The notes under the pieces are model-generated. The model saw only the letters and a list, made by a program, of their open reading frames with translations. It was not told the DNA's origin and made no database searches. A program made the position numbers and the translations under genes. From contig NZ_PHHE01000001.1 of assembly GCF_002813455.1 (NCBI RefSeq), forward strand, positions 496,001 to 560,000: a stretch of DNA of 64,000 nucleotides. Reading direction: 5' to 3'. Within the stretch, counting starts at the first letter, position 1, and each line of letters starts with the position of its first letter. The stretch comes from Pseudomonas baetica (GTDB lineage Bacteria > Pseudomonadota > Gammaproteobacteria > Pseudomonadales > Pseudomonadaceae). Shown in pieces: positions 61,558 to 64,000 of the stretch.

Positions 61558-63261
61558 ATGCAGGCGCAAGAGCCGCTGACCATCCTGATCGCCGAAGACA
61601 GCGCTGCCGACCGCTTGCTGCTGTCGACCATCGTCCGTCGCCAGGGGCACGAAGTCCTGACGGCGGCCAACGGTGCAGAAGCGGTCGAATTGTTTCGTCG
61701 CCAGCAACCCGATCTGGTCCTGATGGACGCGATGATGCCGGTGATGGACGGCTTTGAAGCTGCGCGGCAGATCAAGGCGCTGGCCGGAGAAACGCTGGTG
61801 CCGATCATCTTCCTCACATCGCTGACTGAGAGCGAAGCGCTGGCCCGTTGTCTGGAGGCCGGTGGCGACGACTTTCTGGCGAAGCCCTACAATCAGGTGA
61901 TCCTCGCCGCCAAAATCAAGGCGATGGATCGCTTGCGGCGCCTTCAGGCCACGGTCCTGCAACAGCGCGACCTGATCGCCAAACATCACGATTACCTGCT
62001 TAACGAGCAACGCGTCGCCAAAGCGGTGTTCGACAAAGTCGCGCATTCCGGTTGCCTGAGTGCGCCGAATATTCGCTACCTGCAGTCACCTTATGCGTTG
62101 TTCAACGGGGATCTGCTGCTGGCGGCGTACACGCCGGCCGGTGACATGCATGTGCTGTTGGGGGACTTCACCGGCCATGGTCTGCCGGCGGCGGTGGGGG
62201 CGATGCCGCTGGCGGAGGTGTTTTACGGCATGACCGCCAAAGGTTGCGGGCTGGCTGAAACCCTGCGCGAGATGAACGCCAAGCTCAAGCGCATCCTGCC
62301 GGTGGACATGTTCTGCTGCGCGACGCTGCTGTGTCTTAGTTTTCAACGGCGTTCGGTCGAGGTGTGGAACGGTGGCATGCCCGACGGTTATCTGCACCGC
62401 ATCGCCAGTGGCGAGCGCGAACCGCTGGCGGCGCGGCATTTGCCGTTGGGGGTGCTGAGCCCGCAGGCGTTCGACGATCGTACCGAAGTTCATTCAATGG
62501 CCGTGGGCGATCGGGTGTTTCTGTTGTCGGACGGGGTGCTCGACACCAGTGATGCCAGTGATCAACTGTTCGGTGTCGAGCGCCTGCAGCAGGTGTTTGC
62601 CAACAACCGTGAGCCGGATCAGTTGTTTGAGGATATCGAGCGCGCACTGCAAGCGTTTCGCGGTGAGGCTCGAGATGATGTGAGCATGGTCGAAGTCAGC
62701 CTCCTGGCGCCCGCGCAGGTCAAGCCGTCGACGCCGGTGTATTCCGACAGCGGCCAGTCGTGCCCGCTGGACTGGTCGGTGAGCTTCGAGTTTCGGGGTA
62801 CCACGCTCAAGCGTTTCAATCCCTTGCCGTATCTGTTGCAGTTACTGCTGGAAGTGCACGGATTACGGGTGCAGGGTGGCGCCATCTACAGCGTGCTCGC
62901 CGAACTGTATTCCAATGCCCTGGAGCACGGCGTGCTTGGGCTCGACTCAAGCCTCAAGCGCGATGCATCGGGATTCGCTCGCTATTATGGGCAGCGCAAC
63001 ACGCGACTGGAGTCCCTGCAGGACGGTTACGTGCGCGTGCATTTGCAGGTCACGCCGCGAGGCGAGGGCGGGTGTCTGGTCATTCGCGTCGAAGACAGCG
63101 GCGCAGGCTTCGATGTGGCGAGGGTGATGGAGCGACCGCTGGACGGTGTCCGTCTGTCGGGGCGCGGAGTCAGCCTGGTCCGTCAATTGGGGCGCAACGC
63201 CAGTTGGTCGGACGAAGGTCGTAGTGCTCGCGTGGAGTTTTTCTGGGAGGTTGAGGCATAA
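61558..63261 (+). CDS. Response regulator with PP2C/SpoIIE phosphatase and HATPase (anti-sigma kinase) domains
   Basis: About 567 residues. Receiver domain 1-~125 with phosphoacceptor D57 (LVLMDAMMPVMDG) and KPYN. PP2C SpoIIE domain ~165-380 with GDFTGHGLPAAVGAMPL and VFLLSDGVLDTSDASDQLFG. C-terminal HATPase ~430-565 with ELYSNALEHGVLGLDSSLK and DSGAGFDVARV and GRGVSLVRQL. It can therefore both dephosphorylate and phosphorylate a STAS partner, most likely its upstream neighbour. ATG 61558 is preferred; a TTG three codons up overlaps the STAS stop. Confidence 0.9.
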   Translation: MQAQEPLTILIAEDSAADRLLLSTIVRRQGHEVLTAANGAEAVELFRRQQPDLVLMDAMMPVMDGFEAARQIKALAGETLVPIIFLTSLTESEALARCLEAGGDDFLAKPYNQVILAAKIKAMDRLRRLQATVLQQRDLIAKHHDYLLNEQRVAKAVFDKVAHSGCLSAPNIRYLQSPYALFNGDLLLAAYTPAGDMHVLLGDFTGHGLPAAVGAMPLAEVFYGMTAKGCGLAETLREMNAKLKRILPVDMFCCATLLCLSFQRRSVEVWNGGMPDGYLHRIASGEREPLAARHLPLGVLSPQAFDDRTEVHSMAVGDRVFLLSDGVLDTSDASDQLFGVERLQQVFANNREPDQLFEDIERALQAFRGEARDDVSMVEVSLLAPAQVKPSTPVYSDSGQSCPLDWSVSFEFRGTTLKRFNPLPYLLQLLLEVHGLRVQGGAIYSVLAELYSNALEHGVLGLDSSLKRDASGFARYYGQRNTRLESLQDGYVRVHLQVTPRGEGGCLVIRVEDSGAGFDVARVMERPLDGVRLSGRGVSLVRQLGRNASWSDEGRSARVEFFWEVEA

Positions 63262-63292
63262 TCCGCGTAATTCTTGATCAAGGAGTGAACAA

Positions 63293-63640
63293 GTGGCTGA
63301 CACACATGTAGATCGCGAGGCGCTGAGCGTACTGCGCGAAGTCATGGAGGAGGGTTATCCGGAGCTTCTGGATACCTTTCTGGCGGATTCCGAAAGTCGC
63401 TTGGGCGAGTTGCAAAAGACCTCTGATGCCAAGGTGTTGTCGGAAGTTGCCCATAGTTTCAAGGGCAGTGCCAGCAACATGGGAGCTGTCCGCCTGGCGG
63501 CGCTCTGCCAGGAACTCGAATCGGACGCCAAAGACAAGAGCCCGGCGGAAATAGTCAAACTGGTCGCTGAGATCAGCGGCGAATTTGCTGAAGTTCGTCC
63601 GGTTTACGAAAGCGAAAAACATCCCGCTCACACGCACTGA
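63293..63640 (+). CDS. Hpt-domain phosphotransfer protein
   Basis: 115 residues, four-helix Hpt. The phosphorylated histidine is H54 in VAHSFKGSASNMGA. GTG 63293 follows AAGGAGTGAACAA. It is a likely phosphorelay partner of the preceding response regulator. Completes the STAS/RR-PP2C/Hpt set between fliJ and fliK. Confidence 0.9.
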   Translation: MADTHVDREALSVLREVMEEGYPELLDTFLADSESRLGELQKTSDAKVLSEVAHSFKGSASNMGAVRLAALCQELESDAKDKSPAEIVKLVAEISGEFAEVRPVYESEKHPAHTH

Positions 63641-63647
63641 TCCCACC

Positions 63648-63674
63648 GTCCGGCGCTTTTCTCAAGCGTCGGAC
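63648..63674. terminator. Hairpin between Hpt gene and fliK promoter
   Basis: GTCCGGCGCTT pairs with AAGCGTCGGAC (one G-U) around a TTCTC loop. No T-run follows on the plus strand, so termination strength is uncertain. It ends 6 bp before the sigma54 site. Confidence 0.5.
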
Positions 63675-63679
63675 AAAAC

Positions 63680-63695
63680 TGGCCCGGCACTTGCA
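63680..63695 (+). promoter_or_regulatory. Sigma54-type promoter for fliK
   Basis: TGGCCCGGCACTTGCA fits TGGCACG-N4-TTGCW with exact spacing. 51 bp before the fliK ATG. Confidence 0.8.
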
Positions 63696-63745
63696 GTTAT
63701 CTCCGCCAACTGTACCTACGAGCCCAGTGCAGCGGAGACCGTTTC

Positions 63746-64000
63746 ATGCCTGCGACCCCCAACATTCTTCTTCAGAACGCCGCCCAGGCCAAGGCTCAGG
63801 CCGCCTCTGCCAAAACCTCGGCAATGGCCGCAGACGCCGGGGACAAGGCCTCAAGCTTCGCTCAAGTGTTCGCCGATCAAGGTTCGAAAAAGCCTGCGAC
63901 GAGCGCTGACAACTCGGTCAAATCACCGCGTGACAAGGTCGCTGACAATGGCGGCAAAAAGGACGTCGGCAAGGATCAGTCGGCCACTTCCAAGCCTGCC
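63746..64000 (+). CDS. fliK: Flagellar hook-length control protein FliK (N-terminal part, cut by window end)
   Basis: 85 residues in the window from ATG 63746 (MPATPNILLQNAAQAKAQ), open to the last base. Ala/Lys/Asp-rich, disordered, with FAQVFADQG, as in FliK N-termini, which are exported and measure hook length. The conserved C-terminal switch domain lies outside the window. Call rests on position after a class II/III promoter and on composition. Confidence 0.75.
   Translation, partial: MPATPNILLQNAAQAKAQAASAKTSAMAADAGDKASSFAQVFADQGSKKPATSADNSVKSPRDKVADNGGKKDVGKDQSATSKPA

Overview
The window looks like the chromosome of a Pseudomonas of the fluorescens/koreensis type. Reasons: GC-rich codon use, GTGGGAGC-type REP/REPIN elements, a phhABC/phhR phenylalanine locus, and a polar-flagellum region in the Pseudomonas order (flgFGHIJKL, glycosylation island, fliC-flaG-fliDST, fleQ-fleSR, fliEFGHIJ, fliK). 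This is a judgement from protein motifs and gene order; no search was run.

Layout. 1-776 is the right part of an ISL3-type insertion sequence (IS) cut by the window edge. 810-5481 holds a divergent serine hydroxymethyltransferase paralogue, then an AT-richer patch with an XRE regulator, a queuosine-precursor transporter with an unusual N-terminal extension, and a convergent queC, followed by arfB. 5478-7161 has an MFS transporter and two small ORFs. 7431-11783 is the phenylalanine locus (phhA-phhB-phhC on the minus strand, phhR divergent) with REPINs on its flanks. 12095-20498 is flgFGHIJKL behind a sigma54-type promoter. 20616-25979 holds a 1201-residue multidomain glycosyltransferase and an RTX-like calcium-binding-repeat protein. 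26053-28680 holds two abutting ISs: an IS3-family element (orfA/orfB with a -1 frameshift site) and a full ISL3 copy inserted exactly at its right end. 28681-29426 is non-coding repeat DNA.

29427-46848 is a flagellin glycosylation island, all on the plus strand and largely linked by 4-bp stop/start overlaps. Its first part (rfbF, rfbG, a 3,5-epimerase-like protein, a TylC3/NovU-type C-methyltransferase, an epimerase/reductase, a second methyltransferase, a CmcI-like protein) would make a methylated, probably branched CDP-6-deoxysugar. Then come a 973-residue multidomain glycosyltransferase, the pseudaminic acid pathway (pseB, pseC, pseF, a pseG-acetyltransferase fusion, pseI), a KAS III-like enzyme, and a Maf-type flagellin transferase just before fliC. 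The likely result is a flagellin carrying pseudaminic acid and an unusual methylated sugar chain.

47093-64000 is the regulatory and export part of the flagellum: fliC, flaG, fliD, fliS, fliT, the master regulator fleQ, the fleSR two-component system, fliEFGHIJ, a STAS / response-regulator-PP2C-ATPase / Hpt partner-switching set, and the start of fliK. Sigma54-type -24/-12 sites are visible before flgF, fleS, fliE and fliK, and sigma28-type sites before fliC and fliS. This fits the FleQ, then FleSR/RpoN, then FliA hierarchy known from Pseudomonas.
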